Shown piece by piece: positions 6,453 through 11,784 of a DNA stretch of 12,659 nucleotides. The DNA comes from Clostridium sp. CAG:780 (lineage in GTDB: Bacteria; Bacillota; Clostridia; TANB77; CAG-508). The stretch's first letter is position 1. Each line of letters begins with the position of its first letter. The DNA is taken from assembly GCA_000434195.1 (NCBI GenBank), contig HF994460.1:23661-36319 (forward strand), given 5' to 3'. The position numbers were made by a program, and so were the translations under genes. The notes under the pieces were generated by a model. That model worked only from the letters and a program-made list of their open reading frames with translations. It searched no databases and was not told where the DNA came from.

Positions 6453-6896
6453 ATGGATTTTGAAAAAACTAATTGTCCAGTTGTCAAAATTAATGGTGTT
6501 ATCGAAAGAGGCAAACAATATGATCTTGACATAACACTCCCAGAAGATAACAGAAACGTGATCTATGGAATAGTAAAAGATTGCTACAAAGACCCAGTTT
6601 GCGATGCAGTTGTAAAACTAATCGAAGTTGAATGTAAAATGGGAAAAGACATCAGAAAACCTGTATCCCATACTTTCACAGACGAAAATGGTGAATTCGT
6701 ATTTGGACCTTTATGTGACAACAGAGTATACGAAGTTGAAATTTGGGTAAACAAAGTAAAACATGCTAAAATATGCACAGAATGCCATCATAAAGGAGAA
6801 TGCTTAAAGGGTGTAGAGATTGACTGCAAGCCAATGCCACCAAAGCCATGTCATCCATGTGACCGTCCATGCGATTCAAGAGAAGAAGAAAAATAA
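6453..6896 (+). CDS. Cysteine-rich protein with carboxypeptidase-regulatory-like domain
   Basis: A 147-residue protein without signal peptide or membrane helix. Residues about 36-100 have the pattern of a carboxypeptidase-regulatory-like beta-sandwich: I-Y-G-I-V-K, then P-V-C-D-A-V-V-K-L, then F-T-D-E-N-G-E-F-V-F-G-P-L. There are 12 Cys, at positions 8, 44, 50, 61, 88, 108, 111, 117, 125, 133, 136 and 140. The tail is Pro/Cys-rich (K-P-C-H-P-C-D-R-P-C). High Cys content, no export signal and a possible sigma-K-type promoter would suit a spore-coat component, but this is inference. The clustered CxxC pairs could instead bind metal. AAAGGAAG at 6438-6445 precedes the ATG. No function is assigned. 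Confidence 0.8.
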   Translation: MDFEKTNCPVVKINGVIERGKQYDLDITLPEDNRNVIYGIVKDCYKDPVCDAVVKLIEVECKMGKDIRKPVSHTFTDENGEFVFGPLCDNRVYEVEIWVNKVKHAKICTECHHKGECLKGVEIDCKPMPPKPCHPCDRPCDSREEEK

Positions 6897-6938
6897 GACC
6901 AATATTAAAAATATAAGTCTTATATCTGTTAAATAGAA

Positions 6939-6972
6939 AAATAGAGAACATACTTGTCTATGTTCTCTATTT
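6939..6972 (-). terminator. Strong hairpin terminator for the minus-strand small gene
   Basis: A perfect 14-bp stem (6939-6952 with 6959-6972) has a 6-nt loop. On the minus strand it is followed by TTTTTCTATTT, a fair T-tract. On the plus strand no T-run follows, so it mainly ends the minus-strand gene just upstream, though it may also stop plus-strand transcripts after 6896. Confidence 0.72.
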
Positions 6973-6975
6973 GCA

Positions 6976-7119
6976 TTATATTAAGCCTAACTTTTTCGCA
7001 AATTGTTTTCCTTTTTTCATCATCTTGCGAGCATCATTTTTTTGCATGCCACCATTATACATCCAAGTAGCACCAACTGTAAGTAAACTACCAACCAAAA
7101 CACCTTCAAAAAACTTCAT
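6976..7119 (-). CDS. Small membrane-anchored basic protein, 47 residues
   Basis: A short gene with a strong AGGAGG site (plus-strand 7127-7132, 7 nt before the ATG) and its own terminator. The product has a hydrophobic N-terminal segment (M-K-F-F-E-G-V-L-V-G-S-L-L-T-V-G-A, about 3-19), then a basic amphipathic tail with K-M-M-K-K-G-K and A-K-K-L-G-L. This resembles the small single-helix proteins of Firmicutes grouped with YrzQ/YtxH-like families, but the match is by general pattern only. Its stop codon overlaps the base of the terminator region. Function unknown. Confidence 0.65.
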   Translation of the reverse strand: MKFFEGVLVGSLLTVGATWMYNGGMQKNDARKMMKKGKQFAKKLGLI

Positions 7120-7148
7120 CCAAATTACCTCCTTTTACAATAGTATTC

Positions 7149-7521
7149 CTACTTTTTATTTTTAATATACAAGATATAATAAGAATAAATCTCATATAAA
7201 CAAATAACAATTAAAAAACAACCGAACCACTTTCTTAAATTGAAAACCGGCATGTTCTTAGAGACAAGAGCACCCGCAACTGCGCCAATAATACCAAAAA
7301 TAACAATTACAATGGCATTCTTAAAATTAATGTTTTTTTTTCTAGAATTATAAATAATACTCACAATAGCAGATGGAATAAAACAAACTAAATTAGTAGC
7401 TTGAGCAATATGTTGGTCAAAATTAAAAAATAAAGTTAAAAACAAAATCAAAACTGAACCGCCACCGTAGACCTAAACCAGTACAGATTCCGGAAGCAAT
7501 ACCAATCAAAACTTCGGACAT
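7149..7521 (-). pseudogene. TauE/SafE permease, second half, broken by a one-base frameshift
   Basis: From ATG 7521 the frame reads M-S-E-V-L-I-G-I-A-S-G-I-C-T-G-L-G, then turns to nonsense and stops after 32 codons. The sequence continues in the next frame as G-G-G-S-V-L-I-L-F-L-T, then down to the stop at 7149. Between the two conserved glycine blocks, 4 bases (7467-7470) stand where one codon is expected, so one base is extra. The repaired product would be 123 residues with about three or four membrane helices, typical of the C-terminal half of sulfite/sulfonate exporter-type permeases. The start overlaps the previous gene's context: its TAG stop forms part of TAGGAG, the ribosome site. 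This could be true decay or a sequencing error; no homopolymer is at the site. Confidence 0.75.
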
Positions 7522-7530
7522 AATATTCTC

Positions 7531-7878
7531 CTAAAAAAATGCTATCTTTATTCCAGAATAAAGAAGAAAAGCAATGAAAATAATTTTTAGATATTTTGAA
7601 TTTAATTTATTCAAAAGTTTAGAGCCAATAAAACTTCCAATGATACCACCTAAAGCACACAGAAACCCGATTCGCCAATCAATAAGATTGCTACTCCCAT
7701 AAAAAATAGCAGTAGTTATAACCATTGGCAAAATACAAAAAATGGCAGTGGCTCGAGCCTCCTTTTCTGTTGATTTAAATAAATAAACATATGCAGGAAT
7801 AAGCAAAAGTCCGCCACCAGAGGCAAACATACCGCTTATAAAACCTACAAAAATACCTAACAAAATTTTCTTCCACAT
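7531..7878 (-). CDS. TauE/SafE family permease, first half
   Basis: A 115-residue membrane protein (from ATG 7878) with the family motif G-M-F-A-S-G-G-G-L-L-L-I-P near residues 16-28, E-A-R-A-T-A-I at about 40-46, and G-G-I-I-G-S-F-I-G-S at 73-82. The TauE/SafE fold is two repeats of about 120 residues. Here each half is a separate small gene, this one being the N-terminal repeat. The stop is 9 nt from the start of the second half. Substrates in the family are sulfite, sulfonates or other small organic anions; none can be named here. The start is uncertain: no ribosome site is seen before ATG 7878, and an upstream TTG at 7914 also lacks one. Loss of the partner half would leave it non-functional. 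Confidence 0.8.
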   Translation of the reverse strand: MWKKILLGIFVGFISGMFASGGGLLLIPAYVYLFKSTEKEARATAIFCILPMVITTAIFYGSSNLIDWRIGFLCALGGIIGSFIGSKLLNKLNSKYLKIIFIAFLLYSGIKIAFF

Positions 7879-7883
7879 AGAAT

Positions 7884-7913
7884 TAGTATAATAAAAAAAG
7901 AAAAAAATATACA
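7884..7913 (-). promoter_or_regulatory. Possible promoter of the TauE/SafE pair, leaderless start
   Basis: On the minus strand a TTGTAT box and TATACT are separated by 18 bp. TATACT ends only 6 nt before ATG 7878, so transcription would begin at or next to the start codon, which would explain the missing ribosome site. Weak -35 match. Confidence 0.3.
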
Positions 7914-7952
7914 AAAAAATCTTGAAGCATCAAAGCAAAATGATGTTTCAAG
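7913..7952 (-). terminator. Orphan minus-directed terminator
   Basis: An 11-bp stem with one G-T wobble (7921-7931 with 7942-7952) and a 10-nt loop is followed, on the minus strand, by ATTTTTTT (7920-7913). It has the form of an intrinsic terminator, but no minus-strand gene lies to its right, so it may be the remains of a lost gene or may insulate the TauE promoter. Confidence 0.55.
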
Positions 7953-8107
7953 AAAAAATAAAACTTTTATTTTATAAAAGTATAAAGCTATAAAAACAAG
8001 AAAAATACTTTCAAACTCTTTTATGAGTAATGAATATTAATCAAATAAATTTTTAAATTGAATAACATATTTAATAAAAAAATCTTAGAATCATTGTAAA
8101 ATCAAAA

Positions 8108-8192
8108 GACGCAAGGAGAGAATACAGTCAAGCTAAAACAAATGAAGAAACAGATTTAGATAGTGCGTCAAGATGGATATACTGTAACAGTA
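8108..8192 (+). other. Possible structured leader RNA
   Basis: Nested complementary segments fold together: GACGCA (8108-8113) with TGCGTC (8164-8169), enclosing CTAAA (8133-8137) with TTTAG (8155-8159). These are followed by a TACTG/CAGTA hairpin (8180-8192), all ending 20 bp before a terminator-like hairpin. The order resembles an aptamer plus terminator. I do not recognise a known riboswitch, and a decayed gene end is an equal alternative. Confidence 0.25.
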
Positions 8193-8212
8193 AACTACGC
8201 TAAATAAGAGTT

Positions 8213-8246
8213 AAAAGCTGATAACAAACATGTTATTGGCTTTTAT
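8213..8246 (+). terminator. Terminator-like hairpin upstream of the pilin-like gene
   Basis: A 13-bp stem with two adjacent G-T wobbles (8213-8225 with 8232-8244) and a 6-nt loop is followed by TTTTATTATAT. It could end an upstream transcript or act as an attenuator for the gene at 8337. Confidence 0.55.
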
Positions 8247-8270
8247 TATATAAAAAATCAAAACAAGTAG

Positions 8271-8299
8271 TTGTATTATAAAAAATATTGCTTTATAAT
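8271..8299 (+). promoter_or_regulatory. Predicted housekeeping promoter of the pilin-like gene
   Basis: TTGTAT at 8271-8276 and a perfect TATAAT at 8294-8299 are exactly 17 bp apart. The start would be near 8306, leaving a 30-nt leader that includes the GGGGAAGG ribosome site at 8321-8328. Confidence 0.6.
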
Positions 8300-8336
8300 A
8301 TAGAAAAGAAAAACAAAAGAGGGGAAGGAAAATTAG

Positions 8337-9224
8337 ATGAAAAAACTAAAACAAAATAAGGCAATAACGCTAATTGCACTAGTTGTGACAATAGTCGTAC
8401 TATTAATATTGGCAGGAGTTAGCATACAACTACTATTAGATGACAATGGAATAATAGCAAAATCAAAAGAAGCAAAACTAAATACTAGAATATCTGAAAT
8501 TGAAACTGAAATTGGTATGTGGAAACAAGAAAATTTTATGAGTAAAGAAACAAACCAAACAAAAATAGATTCAGACGTAATATTACAAAAGTTAAAAAAT
8601 CAAAAATTAGTAACAGATAATGAGATAGACCAAAGTCAAGAACTAATAATTATTAAGAATAAAGATGGCGCAGTTGTAAAAGAAATAAGTTACAGCAATG
8701 TGCAAATAAATGTTAGCCAATCAGCTGGAACAGGAAATGTGCTATTGAAAGTAACGTCAGTAGAGGGAATTCTTATTCCAATAATTGATATCAGAGATGA
8801 AAATTATGAAGAGCTAGACAGGTATGAAAATTCATTAAGCACAGAAGAGAAAAAAGATATAATAAAATTAAGTATGCCAAACTATGTAAATAAAAATTAT
8901 CCAGATTCAAATTGTACAAGTTTTGAAGAAGCTTTACCAATTTTAAAAGCTAATTCTGTAATACAAGGAGAAGTGGCAGATGAGTCGGCATTTTGGGAGT
9001 CAGTGAAAAATGCTGGAGGTGTAGATCATTTCTTTGATGAACAAATATTATTTGGGTTATATTGTAATGACGAAACACAACAAATATCTGGATGTGAAAT
9101 TACAAATCCAAATGGAGAAGCTTCAACAGAATATACTGCAACAACAAGTGGAACATATGCATTCACAGTAAAAGATAAAGTTACAGGAAAAAGTTATATT
9201 AAAAAAGTAACTGTAAACATATAA
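8337..9224 (+). CDS. Pilin-like secreted protein with prepilin-type N-terminus
   Basis: A 295-residue protein starting with a short basic leader (K-K-L-K-Q-N-K-A), then I-T-L-I-A-L-V-V-T-I-V-V, then the hydrophobic helix to about residue 33. This is the layout of type IV pilin or pseudopilin precursors, cleaved before the hydrophobic block (probably between Ala9 and Ile10) by prepilin peptidase. The mature fifth residue, usually Glu, is Ala here, as in many clostridial proteins of this type. Residues 40-100 are helical and charged. The rest is a predicted beta-rich extracellular part with only two Cys and a C-terminal stretch (A-S-T-E-Y-T-A-T-T-S-G-T-Y) like an Ig-type domain. No other pilus genes are nearby. 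It may be a minor pseudopilin or a surface protein using that export route. GGGGAAGG precedes the ATG. Confidence 0.75.
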   Translation: MKKLKQNKAITLIALVVTIVVLLILAGVSIQLLLDDNGIIAKSKEAKLNTRISEIETEIGMWKQENFMSKETNQTKIDSDVILQKLKNQKLVTDNEIDQSQELIIIKNKDGAVVKEISYSNVQINVSQSAGTGNVLLKVTSVEGILIPIIDIRDENYEELDRYENSLSTEEKKDIIKLSMPNYVNKNYPDSNCTSFEEALPILKANSVIQGEVADESAFWESVKNAGGVDHFFDEQILFGLYCNDETQQISGCEITNPNGEASTEYTATTSGTYAFTVKDKVTGKSYIKKVTVNI

Positions 9225-9234
9225 TTATAAAATA

Positions 9235-9268
9235 AAAATAGCAATACAAAAAGTATTGTTATTTTTTT
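9235..9268 (+). terminator. Terminator after the pilin-like gene
   Basis: A 13-bp stem with one G-T pair (9235-9247 with 9253-9265) and an AAAAA loop runs into seven T (9262-9268). It isolates the pilin-like gene from the division cluster. Confidence 0.85.
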
Positions 9269-9312
9269 GTCGAAAAAAAATAAAAAAATATTAAAATTTT
9301 TTAAAAAAACTA

Positions 9313-9341
9313 TTGCTTTTTATTAAATTTTATATTAAAAT
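9313..9341 (+). promoter_or_regulatory. Predicted promoter of the mraZ operon
   Basis: TTGCTT at 9313-9318 and TAAAAT at 9336-9341 are 17 bp apart, giving a start near 9348, immediately before the GTGGT repeats. The -35 box matches three of six bases and is the same hexamer as the predicted rsgA promoter. Confidence 0.6.
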
Positions 9342-9348
9342 TTAATCG

Positions 9349-9386
9349 AAGTGGTAAGAAGTGGTACAAAGTGGTGAAAAAGTGTT
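9349..9386 (+). promoter_or_regulatory. MraZ operator: direct GTGGT repeats
   Basis: Three perfect AAGTGGT copies (9349-9355, 9359-9365, 9369-9375) are spaced exactly 10 bp apart, one helical turn. A degenerate fourth, AAGTGTT (9380-9386), is offset by 11 bp. MraZ proteins are known to bind direct GTG-containing repeats in front of their own gene, on one face of the DNA. The array covers the predicted transcription start and leader, so bound MraZ would repress its own operon. Confidence 0.82.
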
Positions 9387-9401
9387 GAGGAGGTGAAGAT
9401 A

Positions 9402-9833
9402 GTGTTAATAGGTGAATATAGCCATTCTCTAGATGCTAAAGGTAGATTGATAATGCCAGCAAAGCTAAGAGAAGATATGGGAGAGAAATTTATAATAACA
9501 ACTGGGTTAGATGGTTGTTTATTTGGATTTTCTATGTCAGAGTGGCAAAAATTCGAGGACAAGCTAAAAACACTACCAATCACTAACAAAAACGCAAGAA
9601 ACTTTGTAAGATTCTTTTTATCAGGAGCAACAGAGTGTGAGCTAGATAAACAAGGCAGATTTTTAATAGCAGGAAAGCTTCGTGAAGTTGCATCATTAGA
9701 TAAAGATGTAACAATAATCGGAACGGGAACAAGAATAGAAATCTGGAACAAAGAAAAATGGGAAGATCATATTAGTGAGGAAAATCTTTCAATAGAAGAG
9801 ATAGAACAAAATATGCAAGAACTTGGTATATAA
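9402..9833 (+). CDS. mraZ: Transcriptional regulator MraZ
   Basis: A 143-residue AbrB-like protein that forms rings and represses the dcw operon by binding the repeats just upstream. Two DxxxR signatures mark the two half-domains: S-L-D-A-K-G-R-L-I-M-P near the start (about 9-19), and E-L-D-K-Q-G-R-F-L-I at about 81-90. I chose GTG 9402, giving M-L-I-G-E-Y-S-H, the usual MraZ N-terminus, with AGGAGG (9388-9393) 8 nt upstream. The in-frame GTG at 9393 lies within that ribosome site. It starts the dcw-type cluster mraZ-rsmH-ftsL. Confidence 0.95.
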   Translation: MLIGEYSHSLDAKGRLIMPAKLREDMGEKFIITTGLDGCLFGFSMSEWQKFEDKLKTLPITNKNARNFVRFFLSGATECELDKQGRFLIAGKLREVASLDKDVTIIGTGTRIEIWNKEKWEDHISEENLSIEEIEQNMQELGI

Positions 9834-10046
9834 CTTTTAAAAAGTTTATATAGTCTCAAACTAAAGAAAAAATTTAAAAAAACAAAAGATTAACTAATAA
9901 GACACAAAAGCTAAAAACGTACAAAAGAAAAAACTTACAAAAGATAAAAAATAAAAAGTATCCAACCAAAGAAAAATCTAACCTACGACCAAAGAAACAC
10001 AAGAAAAAATATCAAAAGAAAAAATCAAACCACTTAAAGTTTGAAA

Positions 10047-10074
10047 AGCTTAAACAAAAGAATTGTTTTAAGCT
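10047..10074 (+). other. Hairpin inside the mraZ-rsmH spacer
   Basis: AGCTTAAACAA (10047-10057) pairs with TTGTTTTAAGCT (10063-10074) with one bulged base and a 5-nt loop. No T-run follows, so it is not a typical terminator. Confidence 0.45.
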
Positions 10075-10186
10075 ACTAAAGCTAAATATAACAAAAACAA
10101 AAGAAAAAATTGAAATAATAATTATAACAAAAGACGGAGCAAATAAAATAGCTAAATATACAAAAGATAAAATTTTTTGTAGTACA

Positions 10187-10210
10187 CAGTTGGTATAAAT
10201 ATACCAACTG
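10187..10210 (+). other. Perfect hairpin upstream of rsmH
   Basis: A perfect 10-bp stem (10187-10196 with 10201-10210) with an AAAT loop lies 67 nt before the rsmH start. Only ATTGTGCTTTT follows, so termination would be weak. It could be a leader RNA element, a protein site or a poor terminator. Confidence 0.5.
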
Positions 10211-10277
10211 ATTGTGCTTTTATGGGGAAAATACGAAAATTTGTTTTGAATTATTATATTTGATAGAGGGCAAGAAC

Positions 10278-11219
10278 TTGGAATTTAAACATACTCCGAT
10301 AATGTTGAATGAATGTATTGATGGACTAAAAATAAAAGAAGATGGAATATATGTTGATGGAACTCTTGGAGGAGCAGGACACAGTAAAGAAATATTAAAG
10401 CATCTTTCAAACAAAGGTCTATTAATAGGAATAGACAGAGATGAGGAAGCTTTAAAGGCTGCAAAAGAGAATCTAAAAGAATACAACAATGTAAAATACA
10501 TTCACGGAAATCACGATGACATAAAAGAAATTTTAGAAGATTTAAAAATAGAAAAAGTAGATGGAATTTTATTAGACTTAGGAGTTTCGTCATATCAGCT
10601 AGATGAAAGAAATAGGGGATTTAGCTACCTAGGACAAAATGAGCTAGATATGAGGATGGACCAGACTCAAGACTTAACAGCAAAATATGTTGTTAATAAC
10701 TACGAGGAAGAGAGACTAGCAAATATTATTTTTGAATATGGAGAAGAAAGATTTTCTAGAAATATAGCAAGAAATATTTGCAAATATAGAGAAGAAAAGG
10801 AAATAGAAACGACAGACGAACTTGTAAAAATAATAGAAAGTTCGATTCCAAAGTCTAAGCAAAAAGATGGACATCCAGCAAAAAGAACATTCCAAGCAAT
10901 CAGAATAGAAGTAAATAACGAAATTAAACCATTATATGATACTGTTTTAAATTCGATAGAATGTCTAAAAGAAGGTGGAAGGTTATGTATTATAACATTC
11001 CATTCACTAGAGGATAGAGCAGTAAAGAACGCATACATAGAGGCACAAGGACAATGCACTTGTCCAAAGGAATTGCCATATTGCGTTTGCCATTATAAAT
11101 CGTTTGGAAAAATTATAAATAAAAAACCAATAGAAGCAGATGAAAAAGAAAGAGAAGAAAATTCAAGATCAAAAAGCGCAAAGCTTAGAATTTTTGAAAA
11201 ACACACAAAGGAAAATTAA
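10278..11219 (+). CDS. rsmH: 16S rRNA (cytosine1402-N4)-methyltransferase RsmH
   Basis: A 313-residue SAM-dependent enzyme (formerly MraW) that methylates N4 of C1402 in the decoding centre of 16S rRNA. The SAM motif I reads G-T-L-G-G-A-G-H-S at 28-36. Next is the acidic D-R-D-E at 53-56, then D-G-I-L-L-D-L-G-V-S-S with R-G-F-S and L-D-M-R-M-D. Later come H-P-A-K-R-T-F-Q-A-I-R-I-E-V-N and G-G-R-L-C-I-I-T-F-H-S-L-E-D-R. Start choice: TTG 10278 gives M-E-F-K-H-T-P-I-M-L and the family's usual length, with AGAGGG (10265-10270) 7 nt upstream. An in-frame TTG at 10212 would add 22 unrelated residues and has no ribosome site. It is followed by ftsL after 25 bp. Confidence 0.95.
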   Translation: MEFKHTPIMLNECIDGLKIKEDGIYVDGTLGGAGHSKEILKHLSNKGLLIGIDRDEEALKAAKENLKEYNNVKYIHGNHDDIKEILEDLKIEKVDGILLDLGVSSYQLDERNRGFSYLGQNELDMRMDQTQDLTAKYVVNNYEEERLANIIFEYGEERFSRNIARNICKYREEKEIETTDELVKIIESSIPKSKQKDGHPAKRTFQAIRIEVNNEIKPLYDTVLNSIECLKEGGRLCIITFHSLEDRAVKNAYIEAQGQCTCPKELPYCVCHYKSFGKIINKKPIEADEKEREENSRSKSAKLRIFEKHTKEN

Positions 11220-11244
11220 GAAGGAAAAGAGGTGAGAATAACTT

Positions 11245-11751
11245 ATGGCAGGTTATCAATACGAAACTAGCCCAAGAAAATTACAACCTGAGAGAATACC
11301 AGCAAAGAAAAAAACACAAAGTAAAAAGAAAACAGTAATAAAAAAAGTAGCTCCAAAGACTGCTAAAAAAACTAAGAAAAAAGCAAAGTATAACTATAAA
11401 CCAATAGCTTATATAATGCTGGGATTTGTAATGCTGTTTACCATAAGTTATAGAAATTCACTAATTAACGAAAATTACAACAAAAAAGAAAATATAAAAT
11501 CACAAGTAAGTGCTATGCAAAAAGAGAATGAACAATTAAAAGTAAGCATAGAAAACAGTTTAAACTTAAATTCAATAGAAAAAGCTGCAGAAGAAAAATT
11601 AGGAATGAGAAAACTAGACAACAATCAAAAAGTATATGTGGATTTGCAAAAGAAAGATTATATAGAGCCAGCAACAGAGGAAGTTGTAATAGAAGAAGAT
11701 ACATCGTTCTTCGGAAAAATTTTAACAAGAATATCAGAACTATTTAAATAA
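11245..11751 (+). CDS. ftsL: Cell division protein FtsL-like
   Basis: A 168-residue bitopic membrane protein: a long Lys-rich cytoplasmic tail (about 10-52), one membrane helix at about 53-69, then a short extracellular coiled coil (about 75-105). The segment A-E-E-K-L-G-M-R and N-Q-K-V-Y-V, typical of FtsL/DivIC-type septum initiators, follows. The last 30 residues are acidic and then amphipathic. FtsL joins DivIB and DivIC and helps activate septal cell-wall synthesis. Sequence alone does not separate FtsL from DivIC well, but the position right after rsmH is that of ftsL. GAGGTGAG lies before the ATG. The operon appears to end here, with no penicillin-binding-protein gene next. Confidence 0.85.
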   Translation: MAGYQYETSPRKLQPERIPAKKKTQSKKKTVIKKVAPKTAKKTKKKAKYNYKPIAYIMLGFVMLFTISYRNSLINENYNKKENIKSQVSAMQKENEQLKVSIENSLNLNSIEKAAEEKLGMRKLDNNQKVYVDLQKKDYIEPATEEVVIEEDTSFFGKILTRISELFK

Positions 11752-11784
11752 AACCCTTATTAATCATAAGAGTTTTATTTTTTT
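11750..11784. terminator. Bidirectional terminator between ftsL and spoIIP
   Basis: An 11-bp stem with one mismatch (11750-11760 with 11766-11776) and a 5-nt loop is followed by TATTTTTTT on the plus strand and TTTTATTT on the minus strand. It overlaps both stop codons. Confidence 0.75.

Larger units (their letters stand above)
7953..8336. other. Gene-poor region before the pilin-like gene
   Basis: No convincing gene is seen. The first ~140 bp (7953-8090) are featureless AT-rich DNA. Then come a possibly structured element (8108-8192), a terminator-like hairpin (8213-8244), a good promoter (8271-8299) and the ribosome site of the next gene. The end of an open frame reading D-G-Y-T-V-T-V-N-Y-A-K then a stop (ending near 8206) could be the remains of a coding sequence. 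It has no start codon. Confidence 0.5.
9834..10277 (+). other. Long A-rich mraZ-rsmH spacer with ACAAAAGA-type repeats
   Basis: 444 nt without a gene and with no ATG on the plus strand before 10222. The strand is dominated by A, with recurring ACAAAAGA or close variants at roughly 9882, 9904, 9921, 9938, 10012, 10053, 10096, 10127 and 10160. Small hairpins lie at 10026-10043, 10047-10074 and 10187-10210. A 13-codon open frame (10222-10263) has no ribosome site. Genes of this operon are usually nearly adjacent, so this is unusual. It may be transcribed as a leader of rsmH. Confidence 0.6.

Noticed and set aside
7463..7473. Programmed frameshifting in the second TauE/SafE half
   Set aside because: No slippery heptamer or downstream structure is apparent, and homologous halves are normally read in one frame.
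8058..8102. Promoter for the possible leader RNA
   Set aside because: TTGAAT and TAAAAT are present but not at a usable spacing.
9393..9401. In-frame GTG as mraZ start
   Set aside because: It is part of the AGGAGGTG ribosome site; GTG 9402 gives the usual MraZ N-terminus with normal spacing.
9870..10170. CRISPR array suggested by recurring ACAAAAGA
   Set aside because: The repeats are 8-10 nt, imperfect and irregularly spaced, with no 25-40 nt direct repeats or spacers.
10222..10263. 13-codon leader peptide gene
   Set aside because: No ribosome site and no unusual codon run typical of attenuation peptides; kept only as part of a finding.
10212..10277. In-frame TTG extension of rsmH
   Set aside because: No ribosome site, unrelated residues, and it makes the protein longer than the family.
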